From: Chryseobacterium viscerum
Lineage (GTDB): Bacteria > Bacteroidota > Bacteroidia > Flavobacteriales > Weeksellaceae
Direction of reading: 5' to 3'
DNA length: 64,000 bases
Assembly (NCBI RefSeq): GCF_002899945.2
Contig: NZ_PPEG02000005.1
Span: forward strand, 434,001 to 498,000
Below the pieces are notes generated by a model. That model saw only the letters and a program-made list of their open reading frames with translations, had not been told where the DNA came from and did no database searches. Positions 45,744 through 55,848 of this stretch are shown here, piece by piece. Made by a program: the position numbers and the translations under genes. Positions within the stretch are counted from its first letter, which is position 1; each line of letters opens with the position of its first letter.

Positions 45744-48296
45744 ATGAAAAAGCTGATAATGTTTCTGGTACTTTTGTTCTCTGTATTTACTTTCGCTCAA
45801 ACTACAAAAACATTTTATACCTGTCCGATGCACCCTGAAGTGGTGTCCTCTAAACCTGGAGACTGCCCGAAATGCGGAATGACTCTAGAGGGGAAAACTG
45901 TTGCCTTAAAACCGGAAGCGAAATCTATATCTAACCCAGAGACGAAGACAAAACTCTCAGAAACAAAAATAAATAAGGATAAAAGTGAGAAAAAAGAAGC
46001 TGAAAATCCGAAAGAAGAAAAATCTGTTTTAAAAAGAAATTCCGAAAACGGAAGAATTACCTTCGGAGGAAAAAAAGTTCGCTATGACCTGTATGTAAAA
46101 GATACCATTGTCAATTTTACAGGGAAAAACAGGAGAGCGATAGCGATTAACGGTAAACTTCAGGCTCCGACTTTATATTTTACGGAAGGAGATACAGCTG
46201 AAATTTACCTGCACAATATGCTGAAGGAAAAAACAGGGCTGCACTGGCACGGAGTAATTCTTCCGAATGAACAAGACGGAGTTCCGTTCCTTACCACAAA
46301 ACCGGTAATGCCGGGAGAAACCCACTTATACAAATTCAGAGTTTCCCAAAACGGAACGTATTGGTATCATTCCCATGAAGCACTTCAGGAACAGATTGGA
46401 ATGAATGGGATTCTGGTTTTCAAAAAAAGAGAAGGCGAGCCTAAAACAGAATATAACGCTGAGATTCCTGTATTGCTGGGAGATTGGAGTGATGATGACC
46501 CGATGCAGATTGCCAGAAGGCTTCACATGGCCAATACAGACTGGTATGCTGTAAAGAAAAATGCCGTACAAAGTTATTGGGAAGCCATTAAGTCTGGAAA
46601 CTTCGGGACAAAAGCCCTGAATGAATGGAAAAGGATGGAAGCCATGGATGTGAGTGATGTCTATTATGACAAATTTTTGATAAACGGTGCTTCCAGTTCA
46701 GATTATTCCAATTTAAAACCTGGGGATAAAGTAAGATTAAGAGTGGCAAATGGAGGTTCCTCCACTTATTTCTGGCTGAATTATGGAGGTGGAAAGATCA
46801 AAGTAGTAGGAAATGACGGGAATGATGTGGTTCCGGTAGAAGTTGACCGTTTGATTGTTGGAGTTTCCGAAACCTATGATATTGAAGTTACTATTCCTGA
46901 AAATAAAAGCTTTGAATTCCGAGCGACTTCAGAAGACAGAATAGGACATGCCTCCCTTTGGCTGGATTCCGGAGAGAAGGTAGAAGCTCCCAATCTTCCA
47001 AGATTAATGCTTTTTGAAGGAATGAAAATGATGAACGGAATGATGGAGATGAGCGGGAATATGAAGCCAATGAATATGACGATGGGAAATCAGATGATGG
47101 ACATGAACGAAGTAATGTACCCGGAATTATCTGAAAACCAAAGAAAAACTACGGCAAAGCACATCAATGAGATGATGGGAGTAAAAACAAAAGATGATAA
47201 AAGTGAAGACCATTCTCAACATTCCGGAATGGATATGAAAGAGGAAAAAACGATCAAGAGATTGTCTTACAATATTTTAAAGTCTCCTGAGAAAACAATT
47301 CTTCCAACAGACAGTATTCGAGAAATGAAGTTTACGCTGGAAGGAAATATGAACCATTATCTGTGGACACTGGATAATAAAACCGTAACAGAAACAGATA
47401 AAATTCTGATCAAAAAAGGAGAAGTTCTTAGAATTAAAATGTATAATAATTCGATGATGCGCCACCCGATGCACCTTCACGGTCATGATTTCAGATTAAT
47501 CAATTCAAAAGGAGAGTATTCACCATTGAAAAACGTAGTGGATATCATGCCTATGGAAACGGTAACAATAGAATTTGCAGCCAACCAGGATGGTGACTGG
47601 TTTTTTCACTGTCATATTTTATACCATATGATGGCGGGAATGGGAAGAATCTTCAGTTATGAAAACTCTAAACCCAATCCACAGCTTCCGAACAGAAAAC
47701 TGGCCTGGAAAAACTTTATACAGGATAATAAAATGACCAGTTCTATGGCCATGCTGGATGTAGCAAGCAATAAGATTCATGCAGAAACCATGACGATGTT
47801 CGGACCAAGATGGGCCAACCTGAATGAGTTTCATTCCAACTGGAATTTTGATCACTTTGAAGGAAGTGCAAAAGTAGGACGATTCTTAGGGAAATTCCAA
47901 TGGGCGCTTCCTTATGCAGGAATCAGAGTTCAGAAAAATCATGAAATCATGGAAAGACAAATGGCTGAAGATATGGGAACGGATTTTCATGGTAAAAAGA
48001 CCTGGTTTGGACAACAGAAAGCGTCAAAAAACAAATTAGCTTTTATGGTCGGGATGCAGTATGTATTACCCATGTTGATTACCGCTGATGCAAGTGTCGA
48101 CCAAAACGGAAAAGTACTATTAGAGCTGAGCAGAGAAGATATTCCTCTTTCCAGAAGGTTGAGAGGAAACTTCAGTGTAAACTCCGATGGCGAATTTTCT
48201 ACCGGAATACGATATATCGTTCAGAAATGGTTTTCGCTTTCCGGAAATTATGATAATGAAATGGGCTGGGGTGCAGGTGTTACTTTAACGTATTAA
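45744..48296 (+). CDS. multicopper oxidase fused to heavy-metal-binding and CopB-like barrel domains
   Basis: 850 residues with a signal peptide. Residues 25-50 are a heavy-metal-binding motif (FYTCPMHPEVV then GDCPKCGMTLEG; C27, H30, C41, C44). Cupredoxin domains follow, with copper ligands in TGLHWHGV (about 162-169), WYHSHEALQEQIG (about 205-217), HPMHLHGHDF (about 573-582) and FFHCHILYHMMAGMG (about 619-633). A Met-rich stretch near 427-460 is typical of CopA/PcoA. From about 690 to the end, NKLAFMVGMQYVLPML and later amphipathic strands resemble CopB/PcoB. Role: periplasmic copper oxidation and detoxification. The fusion order is unusual. Confidence 0.88.
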   Translation: MKKLIMFLVLLFSVFTFAQTTKTFYTCPMHPEVVSSKPGDCPKCGMTLEGKTVALKPEAKSISNPETKTKLSETKINKDKSEKKEAENPKEEKSVLKRNSENGRITFGGKKVRYDLYVKDTIVNFTGKNRRAIAINGKLQAPTLYFTEGDTAEIYLHNMLKEKTGLHWHGVILPNEQDGVPFLTTKPVMPGETHLYKFRVSQNGTYWYHSHEALQEQIGMNGILVFKKREGEPKTEYNAEIPVLLGDWSDDDPMQIARRLHMANTDWYAVKKNAVQSYWEAIKSGNFGTKALNEWKRMEAMDVSDVYYDKFLINGASSSDYSNLKPGDKVRLRVANGGSSTYFWLNYGGGKIKVVGNDGNDVVPVEVDRLIVGVSETYDIEVTIPENKSFEFRATSEDRIGHASLWLDSGEKVEAPNLPRLMLFEGMKMMNGMMEMSGNMKPMNMTMGNQMMDMNEVMYPELSENQRKTTAKHINEMMGVKTKDDKSEDHSQHSGMDMKEEKTIKRLSYNILKSPEKTILPTDSIREMKFTLEGNMNHYLWTLDNKTVTETDKILIKKGEVLRIKMYNNSMMRHPMHLHGHDFRLINSKGEYSPLKNVVDIMPMETVTIEFAANQDGDWFFHCHILYHMMAGMGRIFSYENSKPNPQLPNRKLAWKNFIQDNKMTSSMAMLDVASNKIHAETMTMFGPRWANLNEFHSNWNFDHFEGSAKVGRFLGKFQWALPYAGIRVQKNHEIMERQMAEDMGTDFHGKKTWFGQQKASKNKLAFMVGMQYVLPMLITADASVDQNGKVLLELSREDIPLSRRLRGNFSVNSDGEFSTGIRYIVQKWFSLSGNYDNEMGWGAGVTLTY

Positions 48297-48314
48297 TTAA
48301 AACTAAATTGTATT

Positions 48315-48347
48315 AAAAAACGTCTCATTGATGAGGCGTTTTTTTAT
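48315..48347 (+). terminator. terminator after multicopper oxidase
   Basis: AAAACGTCTCAT pairs with ATGAGGCGTTTT around TG, followed by T-run. Confidence 0.88.
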
Positions 48348-48426
48348 GCTATAGTAATGTTAGTATCTATTTAATATTTTATTATAATTGAGTAATAATA
48401 ATCATTCAGAATAATTTTTTATCTAG

Positions 48427-48480
<54 letters not shown>

Positions 48481-48533
48481 TAATGTTGTTTTTTTGTATT
48501 TTTATGAAAATTTTTAAATACAAATAAAAAAAA

Positions 48534-49151
48534 ATGGAAAAACAATTTTTAATATGTTCTTTGCTGGTTTCATCATTGGCATATTCCCAGGTTGGGATTA
48601 ATACTCCCGCCCCCACAAATACTTTAGATGTTAATGGGACTGCAAGAGTCAGAACTGTTAATCAAGGTGTAGGAACAGCTGAAATATATCCTCTTTATGT
48701 AGATAATACAGGTGTTGTTGTGAAATCCTCAACTTCACCGACTAATGGAGGTATAAGATCGAATACTGCCAGCGTAGCAAGCGGTGGCACAGGAACATTG
48801 CTTGGAAGTATATCCAACGGTGTTTACAAGGCTTTTATTGTAACGGGTAATGGTTGTGCACTTTCTGCTTCAGCAGAATTTCTTGTTAATATCAGTTCAT
48901 TTAATAATTATTATGGTCTTAATGGTCAGGGAGGGTTTGTTACTCTTGATACTAATAATCGTCCAACTTTCACACAGACAGTTGCTACTAGTGTTGGTGT
49001 AACCTGGTCAGGTGTACCAGGATGTGCAGATGGAGGTAATGCTACATCTTTTAATTATACGTTGACAATGCCTGCGGCAAATACAATAAATGTAGTAAAT
49101 AATTCAAACGTAACAAGAAATTATACCATAACGCTTACAAGAGTAAATTAA
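48534..49151 (+). CDS. secreted protein with tail-fibre-head-like N-terminus
   Basis: 205 residues with a signal peptide (MEKQFLICSLLVSSLAYSQ). The mature start VGINTPAPTNTLDVNGTARV is a widespread beta-structured head found in Bacteroidota surface and fibre-like proteins. The rest is Thr/Asn/Gly-rich and predicted beta, ending NYTITLTRVN. No enzymatic signature. It probably has a surface-exposed or exported role. A TA-repeat tract precedes it and a perfect hairpin follows. Confidence 0.7.
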   Translation: MEKQFLICSLLVSSLAYSQVGINTPAPTNTLDVNGTARVRTVNQGVGTAEIYPLYVDNTGVVVKSSTSPTNGGIRSNTASVASGGTGTLLGSISNGVYKAFIVTGNGCALSASAEFLVNISSFNNYYGLNGQGGFVTLDTNNRPTFTQTVATSVGVTWSGVPGCADGGNATSFNYTLTMPAANTINVVNNSNVTRNYTITLTRVN

Positions 49152-49183
49152 TGAGTGTAGATAGGAAAAATTACTATCTAAAT

Positions 49184-49222
49184 ACACAATCGGAGCCTGA
49201 TTTCCAGGCTCCGATTGTGTAT
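49184..49222. terminator. strong hairpin between convergent genes
   Basis: ACACAATCGGAGCCTG (49185-49200) and CAGGCTCCGATTGTGT (49206-49221) are perfect inverted arms of 16 bp with an ATTTC loop. No long T-run follows on either strand, but the position between convergent genes supports transcription stop. Confidence 0.75.
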
Positions 49223-49277
49223 TGCTCATATTAAAATTATTACCCTGAAAAAGGTTATTTTATTGATGCAGAAAGCT

Positions 49278-51311
49278 TTATTTAGAAGCTCCTGCAGTCT
49301 TTTCAGTTTTTGCAGGAGTATAAGTTACTTTTGAAATATCAACAGTCATTTCTTTCAAACGTTTTGCTACATTTTCAGGCATTTCTTTTTGGTATCTTCC
49401 TCCAATTACTTCTGAAAGGAATTTCTCCGTTTCAGCATACATCGCCATGCTGTTCACTGGTTTACGGAATCCGTGGCCTTCATCATCGGCAAGGATATAA
49501 TTAACCTTTTTACCTTTATCACGAAGAGCAATCACAATCTGATCTGCTTCAGCCTGTTTTACCCTTGGATCATTAGCGCCCTGAACGATCAGCAAAGGTT
49601 TGTTGATTTTATCTACGCTAAATAACGGGCTTGCATCATGCATGCGTTTTTTACCTTCTTCAGTTTTAGGATCACCTACCATACCATATAGGAAGGCACG
49701 TGCAGCTTCCCAGTAAGCAGGAACAGAATCCAATAGAGTAAACAGGTTGCTTGGTCCTACGATATCTACACCGGCAGCATATATATCAGGCGTGAACGCT
49801 AACCCTGCCAGGGTTGCATATCCACCATAGCTTCCTCCCATGATAACGACTTTGTTTTTGTCTGCAATCCCTTGATCAATAAGGTATTTTACGCCCCATG
49901 TAATATCATCCTGCATCAGTTTCCCCCACTGAAGATCTCCGCCATTCTGGAACTTTTTACCATATCCGCCACTTGCTCTGAAGTTGGGCTGTAATACGGC
50001 ATATCCTCTGTTGGCTAAAAACTGTACTGTTGAGTTGTATCCCCAGTAATCTCTTGGACCTTTTGGACCTCCGTGAACCAGAACCACTACAGGAACATTT
50101 TTTCCGGTTGATCCCACAGGTAATGTCAAGTATGCCGGAATTTCAAGTCCGTCACTGCTTTTATAAGTAATTGGCGTCATAGCAGCCAGATACTTTTCAA
50201 CTTTTTTCAATTCTGTTCTTGGAGTATACTGAAAAATAAGCTGTTTGGTTTTTGCATCAAAGAAATACGCTTCGGACGCATATTTATCACCTCCAACACC
50301 AACTAAGAATTTAGAATAATCATTGGTTGAGCTTGAAAAATTAACTTCTCTTCCCGGGAATTTACTTTGCAGAAATTTATAATTGGCTTCCCATGTTTTA
50401 TCTTTCCAGTAGTACTCTGTTTTATCTCCGGTGTAAGAGGTATAGATCATTTTTCTGGTATTTCTGTCCAGGGACAGCCCTCCAAAATCTACTTTATCTT
50501 TGGGATCGCTTTCTATTTTTGTGATCTGCTTGGTTTTTGGGTCCATCAGGAACAATGTAGATTTGTCAAGATTCCCTTTGTTGGTTACCAGGTAGAATTT
50601 AGAATTATCTTCATTCCAGTTGGAGATATAAGCACTTTCCGTTACCAAAGTCTCATAAATAGGGGTAAGTTTATCTCCTTCTTTATAAAAAAACTGAGTA
50701 GTCCCTTTATCATCCGTTTTGGACAGCACTCTTAATTTTTCATCCCAGTCAAACTCATAACTTGTGATACGGTCTGTATTTTCAAAAATCTTTTTCAGCT
50801 CGCCTGTAGAAATTTTCAATGAATATAAATCATGCCACGCTTTATCACGATTATTCAGTCCAATCATCAGTAAGTCAGGATTTTTTCTGCTTACCATGTA
50901 GATTTGGGCAGTTACATCTTTAAGAGGTGTTATATTTCTAGACTCAGGAACTCCACTCGTTACTTTTGCCATGGGATCTACTGCAAAAATATTCATATTT
51001 TCATCCCCATTGCCATCTTTTACATAAAGAATATATTTCCCGTCTTCTGACCAGAAATATCCGCTCATCGGTCGTTTACTGTCTGTTAATGGACGGGCTT
51101 TTTCAAAAGGTTCATCAATTTTTTTTACCCATATATTCATGATGCCTCCGTATTCTTTTGTAAAGGAGATCCATTTTCCATCCGGGCTCAGCTGTCCACC
51201 GGCAATTTCCGGGTTTCCAAAGAATAAACCTCTGTCCAGTACCGGGACCTCTTGTGCTCGTGCTGTATGAACTCCTATGAATAAGAGCAATACATAAAAG
51301 ATTTTTTTCAT
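49278..51311 (-). CDS. S9-family prolyl-oligopeptidase-type peptidase
   Basis: 677-residue secreted serine peptidase. The signal peptide ends near TARAQ (residue 20). An N-terminal beta-propeller (repeats such as [13 protein letters not shown] and [15 protein letters not shown]) is followed by an alpha/beta hydrolase domain from about residue 400. The catalytic serine is in [10 protein letters not shown] near 495, the aspartate in [10 protein letters not shown] near 580 and the histidine in DEGHGF near 615. [14 protein letters not shown] is the oxyanion-region motif. Dipeptidyl-peptidase or acylaminoacyl-peptidase specificity is not resolved. Periplasmic or extracellular. Confidence 0.92.
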   Translation of the reverse strand: MKKIFYVLLLFIGVHTARAQEVPVLDRGLFFGNPEIAGGQLSPDGKWISFTKEYGGIMNIWVKKIDEPFEKARPLTDSKRPMSGYFWSEDGKYILYVKDGNGDENMNIFAVDPMAKVTSGVPESRNITPLKDVTAQIYMVSRKNPDLLMIGLNNRDKAWHDLYSLKISTGELKKIFENTDRITSYEFDWDEKLRVLSKTDDKGTTQFFYKEGDKLTPIYETLVTESAYISNWNEDNSKFYLVTNKGNLDKSTLFLMDPKTKQITKIESDPKDKVDFGGLSLDRNTRKMIYTSYTGDKTEYYWKDKTWEANYKFLQSKFPGREVNFSSSTNDYSKFLVGVGGDKYASEAYFFDAKTKQLIFQYTPRTELKKVEKYLAAMTPITYKSSDGLEIPAYLTLPVGSTGKNVPVVVLVHGGPKGPRDYWGYNSTVQFLANRGYAVLQPNFRASGGYGKKFQNGGDLQWGKLMQDDITWGVKYLIDQGIADKNKVVIMGGSYGGYATLAGLAFTPDIYAAGVDIVGPSNLFTLLDSVPAYWEAARAFLYGMVGDPKTEEGKKRMHDASPLFSVDKINKPLLIVQGANDPRVKQAEADQIVIALRDKGKKVNYILADDEGHGFRKPVNSMAMYAETEKFLSEVIGGRYQKEMPENVAKRLKEMTVDISKVTYTPAKTEKTAGASK

Positions 51312-51387
51312 GTTTTTTTTGATTTAGTTGTTATTAATACATTGAATATAATTTTTTACATTTTATCTTTTCTTAAAAACGTAATCT

Positions 51388-52506
51388 CTACATTTCCAGT
51401 TCTATAATCTTTTTAGCCATTTTTTGATTCATAGTTTCCGGAATTAAGCCCATCAGGAAATTACGCAGAGAATTTCCTCTTTCCCATTGAGAAACCTTTC
51501 CGATAGTCCGGCTTGTATTGACAATATAATCTACTTTTTTTCGTCTGATGCTTTGAAACGTTTTAAAAATGGTATTGAAATCCTGACTCTTTTCCAGCAG
51601 TTTTCCAATAATATAAGCGTCTTCAATAGCCTGGCAGGCACCTTGCCCCATATTGGGAGTTGTTGCATGGGCGGCATCTCCGATCAGGCATAGGTTTTCA
51701 GAATACCATTGGGGAATAGGAGCGAGGTCGGAAATTGTATTACAAATAATATTTTCGCTTGCTGTAGCTTCAATAAGTTGTAAAACTAAAGGATCAAAAT
51801 CATTAAAAATATCCGCGATTTCAACAGATCTCCCGAAACTTTTCTCGTTGACACAAGCGTACCAATACACTTTTTTGTCAGAAATTTTCACAAATCCAAA
51901 ACGTTTTCCCTTTCCCCACATTTCAAAAGCTTCCTGATGATGTTTTTCAGGCAGATCGAAATCCAGCAGACCACGCCAGCATTTCTGCCCCGAATTCCTG
52001 ATCGTTCCGGTTTTTAAAATCTGATTCCGGATAGGGGATTTTATACCATCGGCTCCAAAAACGATCTGACTTTCAATATGATTTCCGTTTTCAAAATCCA
52101 GAATATAGTTCTCTCTCTTTTCTATTTTTTGTAATGAATGATTGAGCTGAATGGCATCAGGAGATAGGTTTTCAGCCAGAATTCTCTGAAGCTCTGCCCG
52201 GTGAATGGCAACATTGCAGGAGTTGTACTGCGCTTCCAGTTCCAGAATTTCCGTTTTGGAGATAGGTTGTAAAGATTCATTGGCGATAACAATTCTGTGA
52301 ACTTTATTTCCTGCATTTTCAATCTTCTCTTTTAAACCCAATTGATCAAAAACCTGCATCGCATTGATCGCCATCATGATTCCGGCTCCTACAGGTTTTA
52401 TTTCTGGAGCAGCTTCATAGATCATGAAATCATACTGATGCTGTTTCAGTATATTTCCGAGGGTAAGCCCTCCGATTCCGGCTCCGATGATTGAAATGGT
52501 GTTCAT
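51388..52506 (-). CDS. FAD-dependent monooxygenase
   Basis: 372-residue flavoprotein of the group A (UbiH/PHBH-like) hydroxylase family. I choose the ATG at 52506 so that MNTISIIGAGIGGLTLGNIL (the GxGxxG FAD motif) starts the protein; a frame from 52569 would add 21 residues. GADGIKSPIR near 150 binds FAD/NADPH and LIGDAAHATTPNMGQGACQAIEDA near 273-296 is the second FAD motif. It hydroxylates aromatic or polyketide-like substrates, or detoxifies drugs; substrate unknown. It follows the GNAT gene at the end of the accessory run. Confidence 0.9.
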   Translation of the reverse strand: MNTISIIGAGIGGLTLGNILKQHQYDFMIYEAAPEIKPVGAGIMMAINAMQVFDQLGLKEKIENAGNKVHRIVIANESLQPISKTEILELEAQYNSCNVAIHRAELQRILAENLSPDAIQLNHSLQKIEKRENYILDFENGNHIESQIVFGADGIKSPIRNQILKTGTIRNSGQKCWRGLLDFDLPEKHHQEAFEMWGKGKRFGFVKISDKKVYWYACVNEKSFGRSVEIADIFNDFDPLVLQLIEATASENIICNTISDLAPIPQWYSENLCLIGDAAHATTPNMGQGACQAIEDAYIIGKLLEKSQDFNTIFKTFQSIRRKKVDYIVNTSRTIGKVSQWERGNSLRNFLMGLIPETMNQKMAKKIIELEM

Positions 52507-52583
52507 AAAGATTTGGGTTTTGTTGTCCGCTGTAAGACGCTGAAATTTTGATATTTGATACAATTTCACTCTATTATTTTAAT

Positions 52584-53084
52584 TTATAACGTTAAAATAT
52601 AGCTTTCCGATACCTTTTTAAAGCCATATTTACTAAAAAAGTTATGAGCTCCATGATTGTTGACTCCACTTTCCAGCAAGATAAAACTGATATTCCAGCT
52701 TTTGGACTCCAGAAGGGCTTCCTCCAAAAGTTTGCTTCCAAGAGATTGACCTCTTATAGACTGGTTCAAAAGCATATCCTCTAAAATCGCATACTTTTTA
52801 AAAGGACTGTTGATTACATTGAAAACAAGCATCCCTACAATATCCCCGTTTTCATTTTCTGCAATTAAAATATTCAATTTTGAAGCCTCATTATAGTCAT
52901 AATCGTTCATAAGCTGCTCTGTGAATACAGCTCTGACATCAGGATTCCAATGATTAGAATCTAGAGCTCTTCCATACATGATTTCACTATGGGAGATGTA
53001 AGAATCTGTTTTATGGGTAATAAAAAAGTCTACCAGCTCTGCTACGCGTGTTTTGTCCGTAAGCCATTTTGTAGTATATTCCAT
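52584..53084 (-). CDS. GNAT-family N-acetyltransferase
   Basis: 166-residue acetyltransferase. The acetyl-CoA-binding motif A is MLLNQSIRGQSLGSKLLEEAL near 113-133 (R/QxxGxG/A), preceded by the strand ENGDIVGMLVFNVINSPF. The C-terminal FFSKYGFKKVSESYIL fits the end of the fold. Acceptor unknown. It lies 14 bp downstream of the small lipoprotein gene stop and is likely co-transcribed with it. Confidence 0.85.
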   Translation of the reverse strand: MEYTTKWLTDKTRVAELVDFFITHKTDSYISHSEIMYGRALDSNHWNPDVRAVFTEQLMNDYDYNEASKLNILIAENENGDIVGMLVFNVINSPFKKYAILEDMLLNQSIRGQSLGSKLLEEALLESKSWNISFILLESGVNNHGAHNFFSKYGFKKVSESYILTL

Positions 53085-53098
53085 GAGGTGTAATGTAT

Positions 53099-53698
53099 TT
53101 ATTTTAATTTTTTCAGTTCTTCCAGCAGGGTATTCTGCTTATTAATGAATTGTGTGAGGCTATCCGTTTTCAAAGGATGAGCACCCTGGTATTTTTCAAT
53201 TTCCGGAAGAGTTTTTCTGATTTTGAATACGACATAATGATCACGAATAGCCGCATTATTTTTTCTGATTTTATCAATTAAATCTTTAATGGTCTGTGTT
53301 TTTAGGTTATACCGATCAGAACTAGCCTTAATCTCTTGCTCAATCTGCTTTTTAGTGAGAGAATCAGTTACTGAATTTGACAGGGCCACAGCATCATTAT
53401 AATAAGTTTCTGATTTGCCGATTACATTATCATATTCGGCAATCGTCTCTTCAGTTTCTTTATTAATAGCCTCTATTTTTTGGTCGAGCTCCTGTAAAGC
53501 TTTATTGTTTTTTAACAGTTCATCATATATTTCATGAACAAGATTTCCATAAGATCGGGTATTTTTCTTAATAGAACTGGAAATTGAAGATTCTGCGTTG
53601 TCAACAGCATTTTCTACGGCTGCATGTTTTTTGGTAGAATTTTCCTTGCAAGAAAGTACAGATAATGCAAGGGCAGAGGCGAAAAGTATTTTTTTCAT
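53099..53698 (-). CDS. coiled-coil lipoprotein
   Basis: 199 residues. The ATG at 53698 gives a lipoprotein signal (MKKILFASALALSVLSCKE, lipobox LSVLSC); a frame from 53728 would spoil it. Most of the rest is a charged long helix: YDELLKNNKALQELDQKIEA then INKETEETIAEYDNVIGKSE, with heptads consistent with a coiled coil. No family recognised. It lies between an oxygenase-like gene and a GNAT gene. Confidence 0.7.
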   Translation of the reverse strand: MKKILFASALALSVLSCKENSTKKHAAVENAVDNAESSISSSIKKNTRSYGNLVHEIYDELLKNNKALQELDQKIEAINKETEETIAEYDNVIGKSETYYNDAVALSNSVTDSLTKKQIEQEIKASSDRYNLKTQTIKDLIDKIRKNNAAIRDHYVVFKIRKTLPEIEKYQGAHPLKTDSLTQFINKQNTLLEELKKLK

Positions 53699-53711
53699 AG
53701 GTGTTTGTTTT

Positions 53712-54512
53712 TTAATATTTTTTCTCAACAGGAGGAATCACATCTCCCGGGCTTATTGTATACAACAGATGGGGATAAACGAAATCCAATGATCTGTTTT
53801 CCTGACCTCTGAGCTTAAAAAAATCTGATTCCTGTTCTTTATCAGCTAATGTCAATACTTCTCCGGAAGAAAAATAAGGTTTTTCATTATTAAACTGAAT
53901 AGATGTTTTCGATTTTCGGAAGGTAATTCCCAGCCATTTATTATCATTAACAGTCTTTTTTTGATCAGGGGTTGAATTCAGGATAATCTTATGTTGAAAT
54001 TTTTTATTGGTTTCCACAGAAAATAAAACAACAGAGTTATGATGTAAAATAATTTCAAATTCTTCATCTGTTATTTTATCTTTCACTATAAGCTTTCTCA
54101 ACTCAAAATCTTCTAATTCGTCCGGCTGCTCATAACATGAAAAAAGTCCTATAAAAGAATTATTTTCTAGGTCTAAAGCCTGGTCAGAATGAAAACTCAT
54201 CTTGGAGTAGGTGGAATCATAAACTTCAATTAACGCATTGTCAAAATACTGTACAGGTATTTCTGTATTTTCAGATAAAAGAGTCGCATTAATTTGTTCA
54301 ACAAGTTTCTCATGAATTTCCGAAAATGCAGCTGCCGGAATATGATATCGGGTAGTGGTTCTTACAATTGAGATATACTTATCTTCTACTTTTACCAGAT
54401 GATTTCCAAGCCTTCCTTTTCCTGTTGACTCAAAATCAACAGAATGGAATAAATTCATAAACATATTGCTGTCTAAGGGAAGCTGTATTTTTTGAAACTC
54501 AGTTCTATTCAT
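53712..54512 (-). CDS. 2OG-Fe(II) oxygenase-like (AlkB-fold) protein, paralog A
   Basis: 266-residue protein. The Fe(II) triad is visible: H108-x-D110 in SKMSFHSDQALDL and H174 in KKFQHKII, with R199 in GITFRKSKT as the likely 2-oxoglutarate arginine. A strand before the HxD, DNALIEVYDS, fits the AlkB-like jelly roll. An N-terminal region of about 75 residues and a C-terminal tail are without known counterparts. The gene 8 bp upstream on the same strand encodes a longer paralog with the same triad. No named subfamily is assigned; substrate could be nucleic acid, protein or small molecule. Confidence 0.65.
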   Translation of the reverse strand: MNRTEFQKIQLPLDSNMFMNLFHSVDFESTGKGRLGNHLVKVEDKYISIVRTTTRYHIPAAAFSEIHEKLVEQINATLLSENTEIPVQYFDNALIEVYDSTYSKMSFHSDQALDLENNSFIGLFSCYEQPDELEDFELRKLIVKDKITDEEFEIILHHNSVVLFSVETNKKFQHKIILNSTPDQKKTVNDNKWLGITFRKSKTSIQFNNEKPYFSSGEVLTLADKEQESDFFKLRGQENRSLDFVYPHLLYTISPGDVIPPVEKKY

Positions 54513-54520
54513 TCTTTCTA

Positions 54521-55756
54521 TTAAAATATAGGTTTTTCATAATCTCCTGAGTTCATACTGAAATGAACTTTGCCATATTCTACCATGTTTTCAGTACTGT
54601 TTTCTTCGTAATAAGAACTTCTTAGCTCTTCACGAAGTTCCGGGGTCATCTCTTCAAGCTTAATATAGTGGCCATTTTCTTTTATGTAGGTCTGATTATT
54701 GGTATGCATCGCTTCCACATTAGAGCAACGAACTACATATCCCATTCTTATCGGGATTTGGTTAACACCCAAAACTGAAGGTCTGATTTCATGAGTATAC
54801 AGCCTGTTAGTAGAAAGTGGAATAAAAAATGCAGAATTTGGGTATAAAGTTACAGTGAATTCTTTTTCCAGTGAATCATCCTCAACTGTTTTTTTTAGCC
54901 TAAAATGAAGTTTTGTTAAAGCACTTGTCTGTTTATAACACCAGTCGAACCTGTCAGTAGCTGATGGCTTTAATTGTTCTATATTTGATTGATCATAAAA
55001 CGTACAAAATGCAATAAGCCCTTCTTTAGGCATATCTTTGGTCTTGTCGGAATGGGCTTTGATTTTGGCTTTTACTTCCTTGTCAGAATCAGTTGTTTTC
55101 TGTTTATTTTCATAAATCTGTACAAGAGCATGATTCATGTCTGTTCTATACTCAAATGTATCCTGTACACATTCATTCAAAAGATTGATAATCTGAGTAT
55201 CTACATCGCAGAAATTATCAGTAGGGCCTGTTAAATTGCTTGAACATCGTAAAAGGTTGTAATGAAAAGCTTCTTTTCCTTCCTCAGTAATTTCTTTGGT
55301 CACTTTACTCAGATAAATTCCTTTTCTGAAAGCTTTAGTTTCTTTGTTAGATTCTGTTAATTCTTGAAAGTCGTGTTGAGATTTAATGGTATCAAAACTG
55401 TAGTCATCACCAAAGAGTTTTCTGTAATAAACTCCGGCATTGCTGATAATAATAGGAACTTCTCCTAAACTTACTGTTTTTAAAAGGTTCTCAGGATAAT
55501 TTTCATAATTCACCGAAAGCTCTTTTATAACGGATAAATACAAAGTATTTTCTTCAAGGCTCTTGAGATCCCCGCAAATATAGATTTTTTTACTACTTAC
55601 ATTTTTACTGTTTATATCAGAAAATCTATTGACAACCGATCCGCAAAAATGATCAATTAAATATTGAAGTTCCGGATTGATATCTTTATCATGCTGCAAA
55701 ACAACAAGAATATTTTTGTCATGAGTAATTTTATTTTCAAATGGTAGAATAGTCAT
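54521..55756 (-). CDS. 2OG-Fe(II) oxygenase-like protein, paralog B with N-terminal extension
   Basis: 411-residue protein with an oxygenase-like domain in its second half: MNHALVQIYENKQ precedes H235-x-D237 (KAHSDKTKD), H322 is in YTHEIRPS, and R343 in VVRCSN (R337 is an alternative). These align with H108, D110, H174 and R199 of paralog A. The first 200 residues are unassigned. Length, order and spacing of motifs suggest duplication. Both genes are almost contiguous (8 bp), so are translated from one message. Confidence 0.62.
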   Translation of the reverse strand: MTILPFENKITHDKNILVVLQHDKDINPELQYLIDHFCGSVVNRFSDINSKNVSSKKIYICGDLKSLEENTLYLSVIKELSVNYENYPENLLKTVSLGEVPIIISNAGVYYRKLFGDDYSFDTIKSQHDFQELTESNKETKAFRKGIYLSKVTKEITEEGKEAFHYNLLRCSSNLTGPTDNFCDVDTQIINLLNECVQDTFEYRTDMNHALVQIYENKQKTTDSDKEVKAKIKAHSDKTKDMPKEGLIAFCTFYDQSNIEQLKPSATDRFDWCYKQTSALTKLHFRLKKTVEDDSLEKEFTVTLYPNSAFFIPLSTNRLYTHEIRPSVLGVNQIPIRMGYVVRCSNVEAMHTNNQTYIKENGHYIKLEEMTPELREELRSSYYEENSTENMVEYGKVHFSMNSGDYEKPIF

Positions 55757-55848
55757 GTTTTTTTAATAAGGTATTATAGGGTATTAGTTGAAAATATTTT
55801 TAGGTTTGTTACAAAAACATATGAATAGAGTTTAGATTATTCAACCCT

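Noticed and set aside
50367..50735. Plus-strand frame of 122 codons opposite the S9 peptidase
   Set aside because: Contained in the peptidase gene, which shows the propeller pattern there.
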